Assembly (NCBI RefSeq): GCF_003390935.1
Contig: NZ_QNQZ01000001.1
Coordinates: 558,001 to 622,000 of the forward strand
Source: Lewinella sp. IMCC34191
GTDB taxonomy: Bacteria > Bacteroidota > Bacteroidia > Chitinophagales > Saprospiraceae
Direction: 5' to 3'
Length of the DNA: 64,000 nt
A model generated the notes under the pieces. The model saw only the letters and a program-made list of their open reading frames with translations, searched no databases and was not told the origin of the DNA. Position 1 is the first letter of the stretch. Each line of letters opens with the position of its first letter. The position numbers and the translations under genes were made by a program. Of this stretch, positions 1 through 9,024 are shown piece after piece.

Positions 1-144
1 CGAATTTATGGAAAGATAACGTTATGGATGCATTGCAGTTGCGAATTGTTACACTCACCGCCTGCTCCGCAAGGCCGCAGCGGTTGCGTTCGATTGGGGG
101 AATGGCGACTTTTTGGCAAATTTCCGGCCGTTGGCAGGGCTTAT

Positions 145-199
145 ACCTGCGCTCCGCCGCAGAAATCTTCTATTAGGAAGTGGGCGGCGGAGCGCAGGT
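145..199. repeat. Inverted pair of the 17-bp dispersed element
   Basis: The left arm (145-161, minus orientation, 16/17 match) and right arm (183-199, plus orientation, perfect) are copies of GGCGGCGGAGCGCAGGT separated by 21 bases. Together they form a 16-bp perfect GC-rich stem. The element recurs elsewhere in the window. The surrounding 1-404 stretch holds no gene I can support; its short open frames have no recognisable content. Confidence 0.85.
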
Positions 200-341
200 T
201 ATATACAGCCGATCGGGAGCGGGGCCGGTGATTCCTATTCAAACATTATTAGGCAAACCACTTTACCTTCGATCAACCGACGCTAAGCCGCTCATTTTCC
301 CTATCTTCGCCCCACAAGCGCGCTCACGGGAGCCGCCGGAC

Positions 342-380
342 CCTGGTAATGCCTTAAATGGCACTACCGGGTTTTCTTTT
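342..380 (+). terminator. Rho-independent terminator of an upstream gene outside the window
   Basis: A 12-bp stem with one A/C mismatch (342-353 with 360-371) and a 6-base loop is followed by TTTTCTTTT at 372-380. It lies 25 bases before the ATG at 405, so it either ends a transcript entering from the left or acts as a leader terminator for the 405 gene. Confidence 0.65.
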
Positions 381-404
381 ACTAAGCTAAGCTAAACGAC
401 CGTC

Positions 405-1805
405 ATGTACGAACTGAACGATACCTATAAAGCCCACCTCGATTCGATCGCCGAGGCAATTCAGGCCAGCCCCACGCTCGCCCAGTACCTGGAAGAAGAG
501 GAAGATGAATACTACGAAGCGCTGAAGGCGGAGTTTGAACCCCAACTGGAGGCGGCCCACGAGCAGATCAACCATTATTCCCCCTTTGAGATCGAATCAT
601 TCGAGCGCTACCTGCTGGACGACCGCTTCGAGGGCCTGTTCCTGCCCCGCGTTCTGGGGTACAGCGTGCTGCGGCCGCAAATCAACGAGCTCTTTTTCTA
701 CTCGCGGCAGAACGATCACTTCGGGCAAATCCTTTCGTACATCGCCGGCAACGTCAATTTCGATCAACTGCGCAGCCGTATCGGCCAGGCCGTGCAGGTC
801 GGCTTCGCGCTGAGTAGTGACATCTACGTTACCGGTCTCATTGACGAGATCCCCACCAAGCGGGTACGGCAATTTCTGCTGACCCAGAAGGCGGACAACG
901 CTCGTACGGCGGATGGCCGCAAGCAAATATTTCAGCGCTATCAACGGCAATTCCGTAGTCGGAACTACCACTACGCCCCCTTCCCGCTCGCCGAGAACGA
1001 ACTCATTTCCCACACCGACCATATGGTAGATTTTCTGCTATACCGTGTCAGCAAGGAGGAGATGAATAACGATGCCCTGCCCGGGCCGCTGTACGACATG
1101 GCTACCAACGAAGCGTTCGCCGGTCGTAAGGAACTCATCGAGCCCATCGTAATCTACGCGGCATATCTGAGTCCGGAGGGCGATGCCCAGCAGGCCATCA
1201 AGGATGTATTGACCCGTGAGCGGAAGGCGGAACCGAAGCGCGTCAATGATCAGGTAATGGCCTTTATGCTACGCCTGAAGAACGATCCTACGATCACGTT
1301 CGGCCAACTTGAGGAGCTGAACCTGGGTGAGATTGTCGAGCGGGACATCGACGACGACCTCACCGCCTACTTCAACCTGACGGACAAAATCCATAACGAC
1401 GGCTACACCGAGCCCGAAGTGCAGGAAGCGGTACAGGAGGAGGTGCTCAAGCAGGAAGGGCTTAGCGAGTTCAATGAGAACATCCGGCAGTCCGTTCTGG
1501 CCTACTTCGACACCTTCGCGGCCAGCCTCGGCACCGATGATTACAACGAGTGGTTCGCCCTCACCGGAAAGCAGTTTCCGATTTACATGAAGATCTTCGC
1601 CAACGAGCAGTTCAACCAGGAGCTTCGCCAGCTGGCCATCCGGTATACCAAGCGCCTCATCAAAGTGCACACCAATAAACGCGGCAAGGACTACCGCGAC
1701 ATCAAGAAGACGACCGTTGCAACCTGGACGGACTACAACTTCATGACCGAGAAGCAGCTGAAGGAGTTCTTCAAGACACCACGGAAACGGAAGAAGACGG
1801 CGTAG
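405..1805 (+). CDS. Uncharacterised 466-aa cytoplasmic protein
   Basis: I do not recognise this protein. It has no signal peptide or membrane segment. It is rich in charged and aromatic residues, with an acidic stretch near residues 29-36 and a very basic C-terminus (KTPRKRKKTA), which could suggest nucleic-acid or ribosome contact, but this is only a guess. Predicted content is mostly helical. The ATG at 405 follows a terminator-like hairpin. A weak promoter-like TACCTTCG lies at 264-271. Its last 35 bases overlap the end of the convergent lon gene. Probably a lineage-restricted conserved protein. Confidence 0.8.
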   Translation: MYELNDTYKAHLDSIAEAIQASPTLAQYLEEEEDEYYEALKAEFEPQLEAAHEQINHYSPFEIESFERYLLDDRFEGLFLPRVLGYSVLRPQINELFFYSRQNDHFGQILSYIAGNVNFDQLRSRIGQAVQVGFALSSDIYVTGLIDEIPTKRVRQFLLTQKADNARTADGRKQIFQRYQRQFRSRNYHYAPFPLAENELISHTDHMVDFLLYRVSKEEMNNDALPGPLYDMATNEAFAGRKELIEPIVIYAAYLSPEGDAQQAIKDVLTRERKAEPKRVNDQVMAFMLRLKNDPTITFGQLEELNLGEIVERDIDDDLTAYFNLTDKIHNDGYTEPEVQEAVQEEVLKQEGLSEFNENIRQSVLAYFDTFAASLGTDDYNEWFALTGKQFPIYMKIFANEQFNQELRQLAIRYTKRLIKVHTNKRGKDYRDIKKTTVATWTDYNFMTEKQLKEFFKTPRKRKKTA

Positions 1806-4188
1806 TTTCCAGCGCTACCTCGAGGACCTGGTCGAAGGTCTTGACGAAGTGAGCGGTTAGTCCCTCCCGCAGGTATTCGTCCAGGTCCTCGTAGTCGCGT
1901 CGGTTCTCCTCCGGGAAGATGAGGGTATCTATACCTACACGGCGGGCGCCAATGGTTTTTTCTTTCACGCCGCCAATTGGAAGTACCCGACCGGTAAGGG
2001 TGAGTTCACCCGTCATGGCCAGGCTGTCCCGTGTGGGTTGGTCCGTAGCCAGTGTGTAAAGTGCCAAAGCCATCGTGATGCCCGCGCTCGGCCCATCCTT
2101 AGGGGTGGCTCCGGCGGGGACATGCAGGTGGATATGGTGCTTATCGAAGAAGTCGGATCCTTCCTTGCTCAAGATCGATCGCACGTAGCTCAGTGCGATC
2201 TGAGCACTTTCCTTCATAACATCCCCGAGTTGACCGGTGAGGCGGAAACCGGCATTCTCCGCCGGAATTCCCGTGGCCTCAATGTAGAGAGTAGCCCCAC
2301 CCAGGGCGGTGTAAGCCAGGCCGAGGACAACGCCCGGTATAGTCCGCTCGTATAACTTTTCGGTGTTAAAGCGCGGACGCCCCAGCATTTCGTTGATGGT
2401 GTCCGGTGTAACCTGGAAGGTGTGCTGATCGGTTTCCGCCTGCTTCAGAACGAGCTTCCGGATGATCTTGCGAAGCTGCTTTTCCAAGTTCCGGACGCCG
2501 GCTTCCCGGGCGTAGCGGTCGACAAGGAAATTGAGGGCCTCTTGCGTGAAAGTAACTTCATCGGTAGCGAACCCGTGATCCTTGAGTTGGCGGGGAATCA
2601 GGTACTGCTGCGCGATTTTGATTTTCTCCTCCTTGATGTAACCACTGAGGCGGATAATTTCCATCCGGTCGAGTAGCGGACCGGGGATGCTATCCAGCTG
2701 GTTAGCCGTAGTGAGGAAGAGCACGTTCGACAGATCGTAAGGAACGTCGAGGTAGTGATCGACGAAGGAATCATTCTGCTCCGGATCCAGCACTTCCAGG
2801 AGGGCGGAGGCGGGGTCACCCTGTCCGCTGCCCAGTTTGTCTATCTCATCGATCAGGATCACGGGATTGCTGCTCTTGGCGCGGTCGATGGCCTGAATCA
2901 GTTTACCTGGCATGGCCCCTATATAGGTGCGGCGGTGCCCCTTAATTTCGGCTTCGTCGCGCATACCGCCCACGCTAAAGCGGTAAAACTCCCGGCCCAG
3001 GGCCTTGGCTATACTCTGGCCGATGCTGGTCTTACCTACGCCCGGAGGGCCCACGAGGCAGATGATGCTGCCGGCGACGGAATCGCGCTTAATAATGGTC
3101 GCCAGAAACTCGAGGATGTTATCCTTCACATCTTCCAGGCCGTAATGATCGGCATCCAGGATGCGGCGGGCCTCGGCGATGTCATTCGTATCCGGGCTGA
3201 AAATGCCCCAGGGCAGGCTGGCCAGGGTTTCCAGGTAGGTGCGGGTTACGTTGAACTCCGGACTCTGGGTATTCAGGGTGCGCAGCTTATTCATTTCCCG
3301 ATCGAATACCTCGCGGACCGTTTCGGGCATTTCCTTCCCTTCGAGCATAGTCATGATACGCTCCGAAATGGAGTCGCCGTCATCCTGCTCCTCCCCGAGT
3401 TCGCGGCGAATGGCCGAGAGTTGTTCCCGAAGGAAATACTCTTTTTGCTTGGCGTTCACGCCTTCCTCGATCTGCTTATTGATACGGGACTGAATCTTCG
3501 CGACCTGGAGCTCGTCCTTAATAATGTTGAGCAGCATCTTGGCCCGCTCGGAGATATCCCATAGATCCAGCAGTTCCTGTAGTTTTTCCTTTTCGGAACT
3601 GACCAGGTTACTGATTACGTCGATGGTCTGCCCCGGTTTATCGTAGTTAAGCTGCGTGACCACCATATTGACCTGCTCCTGAAACAACGGGTTAAGCGCG
3701 AGCAGGCTCTTGATATCCGAGCTGATGGCTAGCATGTACGCTTTGAGTTCAGCGTCGGGCTTGACCTGCGGCTGATTGTCGTACTCCACCCGCCAGCGTA
3801 GACTGGGCTCGGTCTGGACGACCCGTTGCTTGCGGAAGCGCTTGATCGTTCGACCGAGCACCTGCATCCCGTTCGGACCCATCGGCATGGCCTTGATAAT
3901 CTGGTATACGGTACCGACTTCGTAGTAGGTTGACTCCCGGTAATCGTCGTCGTCGCTTTCGCGCTCCAGGACCGCGCCGATGAAGCCGTCGTGCTGTTCG
4001 ACGGCAATTTTAATAGCCATCAGTTTATCCTGGCCCGAAAAGGTCATGGGTAGGGCGGTGCCGGGAAAGATCGGGCGCTGGGAAAGGGGGAGAATAGTTA
4101 ATAGCTGGGGCAAACTCGGGTCGATTAATTGCATCGAACCGTCGGGCATCAGGTCGTTTAAGTCGTTGTGGTCAATTCCGTCTTGCAA
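1771..4188 (-). CDS. lon: ATP-dependent protease La (Lon)
   Basis: LonA-type cytoplasmic AAA+ serine protease that degrades misfolded and regulatory proteins. The 805 residues are in the family's normal range. The N-terminal substrate-binding LON domain covers about residues 28-230, followed by a coiled region. The AAA+ module has Walker A GPPGVGKTS (380-388) and Walker B VILIDEID (443-450). The protease domain has the catalytic Ser-Lys dyad: Ser701 in GPSAG and Lys742 in GGVKEK. Transcribed divergently from the SDR gene with a 78-bp gap. Its 3' end overlaps the convergent 466-aa gene by 35 bp. No HrcA or similar operator was seen. Confidence 0.98.
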   Translation of the reverse strand: MQDGIDHNDLNDLMPDGSMQLIDPSLPQLLTILPLSQRPIFPGTALPMTFSGQDKLMAIKIAVEQHDGFIGAVLERESDDDDYRESTYYEVGTVYQIIKAMPMGPNGMQVLGRTIKRFRKQRVVQTEPSLRWRVEYDNQPQVKPDAELKAYMLAISSDIKSLLALNPLFQEQVNMVVTQLNYDKPGQTIDVISNLVSSEKEKLQELLDLWDISERAKMLLNIIKDELQVAKIQSRINKQIEEGVNAKQKEYFLREQLSAIRRELGEEQDDGDSISERIMTMLEGKEMPETVREVFDREMNKLRTLNTQSPEFNVTRTYLETLASLPWGIFSPDTNDIAEARRILDADHYGLEDVKDNILEFLATIIKRDSVAGSIICLVGPPGVGKTSIGQSIAKALGREFYRFSVGGMRDEAEIKGHRRTYIGAMPGKLIQAIDRAKSSNPVILIDEIDKLGSGQGDPASALLEVLDPEQNDSFVDHYLDVPYDLSNVLFLTTANQLDSIPGPLLDRMEIIRLSGYIKEEKIKIAQQYLIPRQLKDHGFATDEVTFTQEALNFLVDRYAREAGVRNLEKQLRKIIRKLVLKQAETDQHTFQVTPDTINEMLGRPRFNTEKLYERTIPGVVLGLAYTALGGATLYIEATGIPAENAGFRLTGQLGDVMKESAQIALSYVRSILSKEGSDFFDKHHIHLHVPAGATPKDGPSAGITMALALYTLATDQPTRDSLAMTGELTLTGRVLPIGGVKEKTIGARRVGIDTLIFPEENRRDYEDLDEYLREGLTAHFVKTFDQVLEVALETTPSSSVSVVS

Positions 4189-4266
4189 GGGGGGCTTCTT
4201 TTTAGCTTTCGGTACATTACTAAGGCCCGGAAGGATTTGTTCGGCGGAAGCTTACCTTGGTCGGTG

Positions 4267-5037
4267 ATGACAAAAACCATATTTATCACGGGTGCGGCCG
4301 GTGGTTTCGGCCGAGCCTGCGCGCAATTATTCGCCCGCCACGGGTATTACCTAGGACTCTTCGATCTGGACGAGCGGGGGCTGACCGAGATGGCGGATCA
4401 ATACGGCCCGGAGGTTTGCTGCACGCGTAGACTGGACGTGACCGATCCCGAAGACTGTCAAGGTGCGGTAGCTTTCTTTGGAGAACGAACCGACGGCCGT
4501 ATGGACGTGCTGCTCAACAACGCCGGGATTATGGGCGTGGGCGAATTCGAGTCGCGCGCACTAGCGGAGGAACACCGCATCGTGGACGTCAATCTCCGGG
4601 GTACAATGAACGTCGCTTACCACGCGCACCCTTTATTGCGCGACACTCCCGGCGCTCGCTTGATCAATCTCGGTAGTGCGTCCGCCCTGCACGGCAATCC
4701 CGAATTGGTCGCCTACAGCCTGACGAAGCGAGCGGTCAACAGCTTTACGGAAAGCCTGGATATTGGATGGGCAAAGGATGACATTCGAGTGTGCGATATC
4801 AATCCGATGTACGCACGCACCAATATGATGGCTACGAACCGGGAGTTTTTGCGGAAGCTACCCGAGCGCGACATCCGGCTTACAGCCGAGGATGTGGCCG
4901 AAGCTATTTACGCCAGCTTAGACAGTAATCAAGTCCATCATTACGTTGGAGCGGATACGAAAGTGTACGCCATGGCCGGGAAGGTGTTCCCGTTTTGGCT
5001 ACGGCGGTGGGTACTACGCAGGGTGATCGGCTACTGA
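4267..5037 (+). CDS. Short-chain dehydrogenase/reductase (SDR) family oxidoreductase
   Basis: Classical SDR of 256 residues, NAD(P)-dependent, cytoplasmic, substrate unknown. The cofactor motif is TGAAGGFG (8-15), the structural NNAG motif is at 84-87, and the catalytic residues are Ser137, Tyr150 and Lys154 (YSLTK). Acidic FDLD after the second strand suggests NAD(H) preference (inference). The ATG at 4267 fits the Rossmann start; a longer GTG-initiated frame from 4168 would run back into lon and is unlikely. A promoter-like TACCTTGG lies at 4253-4260. The 3' end overlaps the convergent nnr gene by 7 bp. Confidence 0.92.
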   Translation: MTKTIFITGAAGGFGRACAQLFARHGYYLGLFDLDERGLTEMADQYGPEVCCTRRLDVTDPEDCQGAVAFFGERTDGRMDVLLNNAGIMGVGEFESRALAEEHRIVDVNLRGTMNVAYHAHPLLRDTPGARLINLGSASALHGNPELVAYSLTKRAVNSFTESLDIGWAKDDIRVCDINPMYARTNMMATNREFLRKLPERDIRLTAEDVAEAIYASLDSNQVHHYVGADTKVYAMAGKVFPFWLRRWVLRRVIGY

Positions 5038-6542
5038 CGACCCTTTTTCAATTTACCGAAGGCCCGCCCCAGGTGGCTGACGACGTCCTCGGCCAACAGA
5101 CTTTCCTGCTGTAACTCGCGGGCGGCAATGTCTCCCGACAGGCCATGCAGAAACACGCCCAGGCGGGCGGCATCGACGGAAGCATATCCCTGTGCCAGCA
5201 GGCCGGTAATGATGCCGGTCAGGGCATCTCCCGTGCCCCCGGTACCCATCCCCGGGTTCCCGGTTGTATTGAAGTAAAGCTGTCCGCTCGGGTCGGCAAT
5301 GGTCGTATAGCCGGTCTTAAGGAGTATAACGAGACCGAGTTCCCGTGCTTTCGCCCGCTGGAGTTTCCATCGATCGAAGTCATTCTCCGTTTTGCCAAAG
5401 AGGCGCTCGAATTCCTTCGGGTGGGGGGTCAGGACACTCGATTTCGGTAGACGCGCTATCCAATCCGGATTCTCGCCTAATATATTCAGCGCGTCGGCAT
5501 CGACCACGAGTGGACCGTCGCGGTCCTCAATCAATCGGAATAGTCCGTCTTGCGTAGCGGAATCCTTCCCTATACCGGGGCCGATGGCCACCGCGTCATA
5601 GTCGGAAACGCCTTCGGCGGAAGTGAAATGGTACCGGTGATCGTCAACGATGCACATCGCTTCGGGTAGCCCGATCTGCATGATCTCATAACCCACGCGG
5701 GGAATGTGGGCCGTGACCAATCCGGCGCCCGCCCGTAGCAGGGCACGGGCGGAGATGATGGCGGCCCCCATTTTGCCGTAACTGCCGGCAATCAGGAGCG
5801 CATGCCCGAAGGTGCCCTTGTGGTCGTTGGCGCTACGTTCCCGCAGTAAGGGTCGCACGAGGGCGCGGCTAAGCATGATATTGGGGACCTCGCCATCGGT
5901 AGCCTCGGCCGGCCGGGCCAGCCGAAAGCGTACGAGTTCCCAGTGGCCCAGGAATTCGGTATTTGATGGAGCAAACAGACACAGTTTAGGGTAGCCGAGA
6001 CTTAGCGTCCGGTGGGCCCTGATAATCGCTCCCTCGGAGGGGCGGTCCGCATACAATCCGCTGGGCAGGTCGACGGCTACTCGCGTCACGGGCTGTTCAT
6101 TCACATGCTCGACGAGCCTGCCCCAGTAGCCTTCGATCGGCCGACTAAGGCCCGTGCCAAATAGGGCATCCAAGACCAGGCTGTGGCGGCGGAAAGTCGG
6201 TAATGCGTCGCCTTCGCTAAGGGTGCGGATGTGCACCCCGATATCCCGGGCGCGGCGGCGATTAGTAAGGTTATCATCCGATCCGGATGCTATTTCGGCC
6301 CACATCACGCTGACGGTGTACGCCTCAAAGCGCAAGAGACGGGCGATGACAAGTCCGTCACCCCCATTATTGCCTGGGCCACAGAGGACCACGATTTCTC
6401 GGTCCTTGTCAGGATAGAGCTGCATAAACCGCTTCGCCCATGCCGTGGCGGCCCGCTCCATCAGTTCCAGGCTGGTGATACCGTCCTGCTCTATGGTGGC
6501 GGCATCCAGCTGGCGATGCTCTTCGGCGGTCAGTATGCGCAT
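5031..6542 (-). CDS. nnr: Bifunctional NAD(P)H-hydrate epimerase / ADP-dependent NAD(P)H-hydrate dehydratase
   Basis: Metabolite-repair enzyme for damaged NADHX and NADPHX. The N-terminal YjeF_N epimerase half (about 1-210) carries GPGNNGGDG at 55-63. The C-terminal ribokinase-like dehydratase half (about 225-495) carries the nucleotide-binding GMGTGGTGDALTG stretch near 440-450. The 503-residue fusion is the usual bacterial arrangement. It lies 11 bp downstream of the MlaD-type gene and is probably cotranscribed with it. The N-terminal methionine is an ATG. No missing key motif was seen. Confidence 0.96.
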   Translation of the reverse strand: MRILTAEEHRQLDAATIEQDGITSLELMERAATAWAKRFMQLYPDKDREIVVLCGPGNNGGDGLVIARLLRFEAYTVSVMWAEIASGSDDNLTNRRRARDIGVHIRTLSEGDALPTFRRHSLVLDALFGTGLSRPIEGYWGRLVEHVNEQPVTRVAVDLPSGLYADRPSEGAIIRAHRTLSLGYPKLCLFAPSNTEFLGHWELVRFRLARPAEATDGEVPNIMLSRALVRPLLRERSANDHKGTFGHALLIAGSYGKMGAAIISARALLRAGAGLVTAHIPRVGYEIMQIGLPEAMCIVDDHRYHFTSAEGVSDYDAVAIGPGIGKDSATQDGLFRLIEDRDGPLVVDADALNILGENPDWIARLPKSSVLTPHPKEFERLFGKTENDFDRWKLQRAKARELGLVILLKTGYTTIADPSGQLYFNTTGNPGMGTGGTGDALTGIITGLLAQGYASVDAARLGVFLHGLSGDIAARELQQESLLAEDVVSHLGRAFGKLKKGRQ

Positions 6543-6553
6543 ATAGGGTAGGC

Positions 6554-7594
6554 TTATTCGTCCTCGTTGGCGGCTTCGTCTTTGCGGTCGAACTTGAGGA
6601 CGCGACGGCGACTCTTGAAGGGAACGTAACGATATGGACGCTCCTGTAGGTCAGTGAATAGTGTGTCCGCCGCCAGGGTAGCGTCGTTCAACTGATTGTA
6701 CACCTCGTCGCTGGTCAGTAATTTGCCCAGGGTTCCCTGGCCATTCTGTACGTCGGCGATCACCGAACTGACGCCGCCGATAGCCCTATCGGCCTCATCC
6801 AAGGTATTGCGGAGGCTGGCAATAGTAGTATTAAATTCCTCGATCGATTGATCGAGCTCCAGCCCGCTCAGGTTCTCAGTCAGCGAGTCCGCATTCTGCA
6901 GGATGCTGGCGATGGATTCTTCATTTTCCGTAAGGGTCCGGCTAAGACTGGCCAGATTGCCGAAGGTTTCCTCGATCTCCCGGCTGTTGGCGGCCAGGAT
7001 ACGATCCAGCCGGTTGCTGGTCCCCTTCAGGTTTTCCATCGTTACGGCCAGGTCGCGGGAGGCCCGGGCGATGGGGTTATTGCTGTCTTCACTGAAAAGC
7101 GTCCACTGCAGGCTGTCGACGGCTTCGCCGATCTGCGCCTTTACGCCTTCGGCTGGGTCGGCATCGGGGTCCGTGCCCAGGAAGGACGCGAGAATTCCCT
7201 TGGTGGCTCCGTTGAGGTACGTTTCGCTTTCGGCGCAGTCTCCGTCGCCGAAGCATGGGCGGTCATATTGAAGCACGACCGCCTTTTCGCCCAGCAGGCT
7301 GACCGTGGTGATATAGGCTTGCGTGCTCTCGGGAATGTTGACGTTCTTTTTTACTTCCAGGGTGACCACGACCTGCTTTTTCTGCTGGTCGAGTTGGATG
7401 GCCTTGACCGATCCGATGTTCACCCCGCTGATCTGGACCGGCGTGCCTACCGTGAGGCCGGCTACGTCAGTGTATTCCACGTAGAAAACCTGGGATGATG
7501 AAAAGAGATTGCTCCCCTGGATAAACTTGAAACCCCAAAAGGCCAGTAGTATAGCCACTAAGGCCAGGATTCCAATTTTGACTTCGTTACGCAT
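6554..7594 (-). CDS. MlaD/MCE-family lipid transport protein
   Basis: A 346-residue MCE protein: one N-terminal membrane anchor (about 5-25), a single MCE/MlaD domain (about 35-115, with VGTPVQISGVNIGSV), then a long helical, probably coiled-coil region (about 180-310) and a basic then acidic tail. MCE proteins form hexameric rings that bind phospholipids between inner and outer membranes and work with an MlaE/MlaF ABC transporter. No permease or ATPase partner is encoded here. It is first of a two-gene unit with nnr. Its exact substrate cannot be told from sequence. Confidence 0.9.
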   Translation of the reverse strand: MRNEVKIGILALVAILLAFWGFKFIQGSNLFSSSQVFYVEYTDVAGLTVGTPVQISGVNIGSVKAIQLDQQKKQVVVTLEVKKNVNIPESTQAYITTVSLLGEKAVVLQYDRPCFGDGDCAESETYLNGATKGILASFLGTDPDADPAEGVKAQIGEAVDSLQWTLFSEDSNNPIARASRDLAVTMENLKGTSNRLDRILAANSREIEETFGNLASLSRTLTENEESIASILQNADSLTENLSGLELDQSIEEFNTTIASLRNTLDEADRAIGGVSSVIADVQNGQGTLGKLLTSDEVYNQLNDATLAADTLFTDLQERPYRYVPFKSRRRVLKFDRKDEAANEDE

Positions 7595-7692
7595 AAGGGA
7601 TTGGGGTGTAGAGAATTTGCTGCATAAGCCTACTAGTGATACGGGACTGTAACGCCATCGTATCGACTTAGGTTTGCGTCGCGCCGGGGGGC

Positions 7693-8985
7693 TTAGTCCT
7701 CGATTTCGTACTCCTTGATCTTCCGGTACAGTGTCCGCTCACTGATACCCAATTCATTAGAGGCTTCCTTGCGTCTGCCGTTGTGTTTTTTCAGCGCTTT
7801 ACGGATCAGCTCCCGCTCGGCATTGGCAAGGCTAAGGTCTTCCTCCACGATTTCACTCCGCTCGTACTCCCGTTGCAGGCTGCTGTCCACGATGATCGGA
7901 TCCTCCGGGGCGGAACGGAAATGATTTACCTCGCCACCGGCCCGCCGGTCGATCTCGTCCGCAGCGTCGGGATAGGCGCCGGGTAGCTGTAATGACCTGA
8001 TCTTTCCCATGTCGGGCACCCGTAGATCGTTGTTGCGGATCAGTTCGAAGATCAATCCCTTGAGGTCGTTCAGGTCGCTCTTCATGTCGAAGAGCACTTT
8101 GTACAGGATCTCCCGCTCCTGCATGCCGTTGGCATCGCCATTCTGGGTGGTGGCCGGTAAGTGGCGTTCCCGCAGTTTCGGCATCATGGTCATGAGATCC
8201 ACCCCGGTCAGCTCCCGCTTCTCGGCGAGAATGCTCAGTTGCTCGGCCACGTTCTTAAGTTCGCGAATGTTACCCGGCCACTGGTAGTTCTCGAGGAGCC
8301 AGCGGGCTTCTTCGTCGATCTGGATCGGTTCGAAACCTTGTTGCTCGGCGAAGTTGTTGGCGAAGTGCCGGAAAAGCAGGTAAATATCCTCCGGTCGCTC
8401 CCGTAAGCTGGGCAATTCGATGTTGACCGTCGCCAGCCGGTAGAAGAGGTCCTCGCGGAACTTGCCCTTTTGGATGCGCTCGTCGAGCTTCCTATTGGTG
8501 GCGGCTACGATACGGACATCGGTACGCTGTACGGTGCTGGACCCCACGCGAATGAACTCGCCGCTCTCCAGCACGCGAAGTAAATAGGTCTGGGTATCCA
8601 GGGGCATTTCCCCGATCTCGTCGAGAAAGATGGTGCCGCCGTCGTAAGTTTCGAAGTATCCTTTGCGGTCGCCGGAAGCATTGGTAAAGGCGCCCTTTAC
8701 GTGACCGAACAGTTCGCTATTGATCGTTCCCTCGGGGATGGCCCCGCAGTTGATAGCGATGAACTTCTCGTGCTTGCGCGGGCTGTTGTCGTGAATGATT
8801 CGGCTGAAGACTTCCTTTCCTACCCCCGACTCCCCGGTGATGAGAATGGACAGATCGGTCGGGGCGACCCGAAGGGCGGTGTTGAGGGCATTCTCAAGCG
8901 CGGGGGAGCGACCGACGATGCCGTAGCGGCGTTTGGTGGCGGGAATATTGGCCATGTGTACATTAAAAAGTGTCGTCCGTTGCAT
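7693..8985 (-). CDS. Sigma-54 interaction domain transcriptional activator, Fis-type HTH
   Basis: Bacterial enhancer-binding protein of 430 residues without a receiver domain: AAA+ core first, then a linker (about 265-385) and a Fis-type helix-turn-helix (about 395-425, ELGISERTLYRKI). Walker A is GESGVGKE (51-58) and Walker B GGTIFLDEIGE (116-126). The sigma-54 contact loop reads GAFTNA (98-103) instead of the consensus GAFTGA. Homologues as I recall them start near Met11 (codon at 8955), so the true start may be there rather than at the ATG at 8985. It lies 39 bp after miaB on the same strand, a neighbourhood I recall from other Bacteroidota. Confidence 0.93.
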   Translation of the reverse strand: MQRTTLFNVHMANIPATKRRYGIVGRSPALENALNTALRVAPTDLSILITGESGVGKEVFSRIIHDNSPRKHEKFIAINCGAIPEGTINSELFGHVKGAFTNASGDRKGYFETYDGGTIFLDEIGEMPLDTQTYLLRVLESGEFIRVGSSTVQRTDVRIVAATNRKLDERIQKGKFREDLFYRLATVNIELPSLRERPEDIYLLFRHFANNFAEQQGFEPIQIDEEARWLLENYQWPGNIRELKNVAEQLSILAEKRELTGVDLMTMMPKLRERHLPATTQNGDANGMQEREILYKVLFDMKSDLNDLKGLIFELIRNNDLRVPDMGKIRSLQLPGAYPDAADEIDRRAGGEVNHFRSAPEDPIIVDSSLQREYERSEIVEEDLSLANAERELIRKALKKHNGRRKEASNELGISERTLYRKIKEYEIED

Positions 8986-9024
8986 GTACCGGACGGGAGG
9001 GGGGATGTTCGGGCAAAGATTGAT

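Noticed and set aside
28-395. Short open frames at the left edge
   Set aside because: They span the inverted repeat and terminator, overlap each other and have no conserved content.
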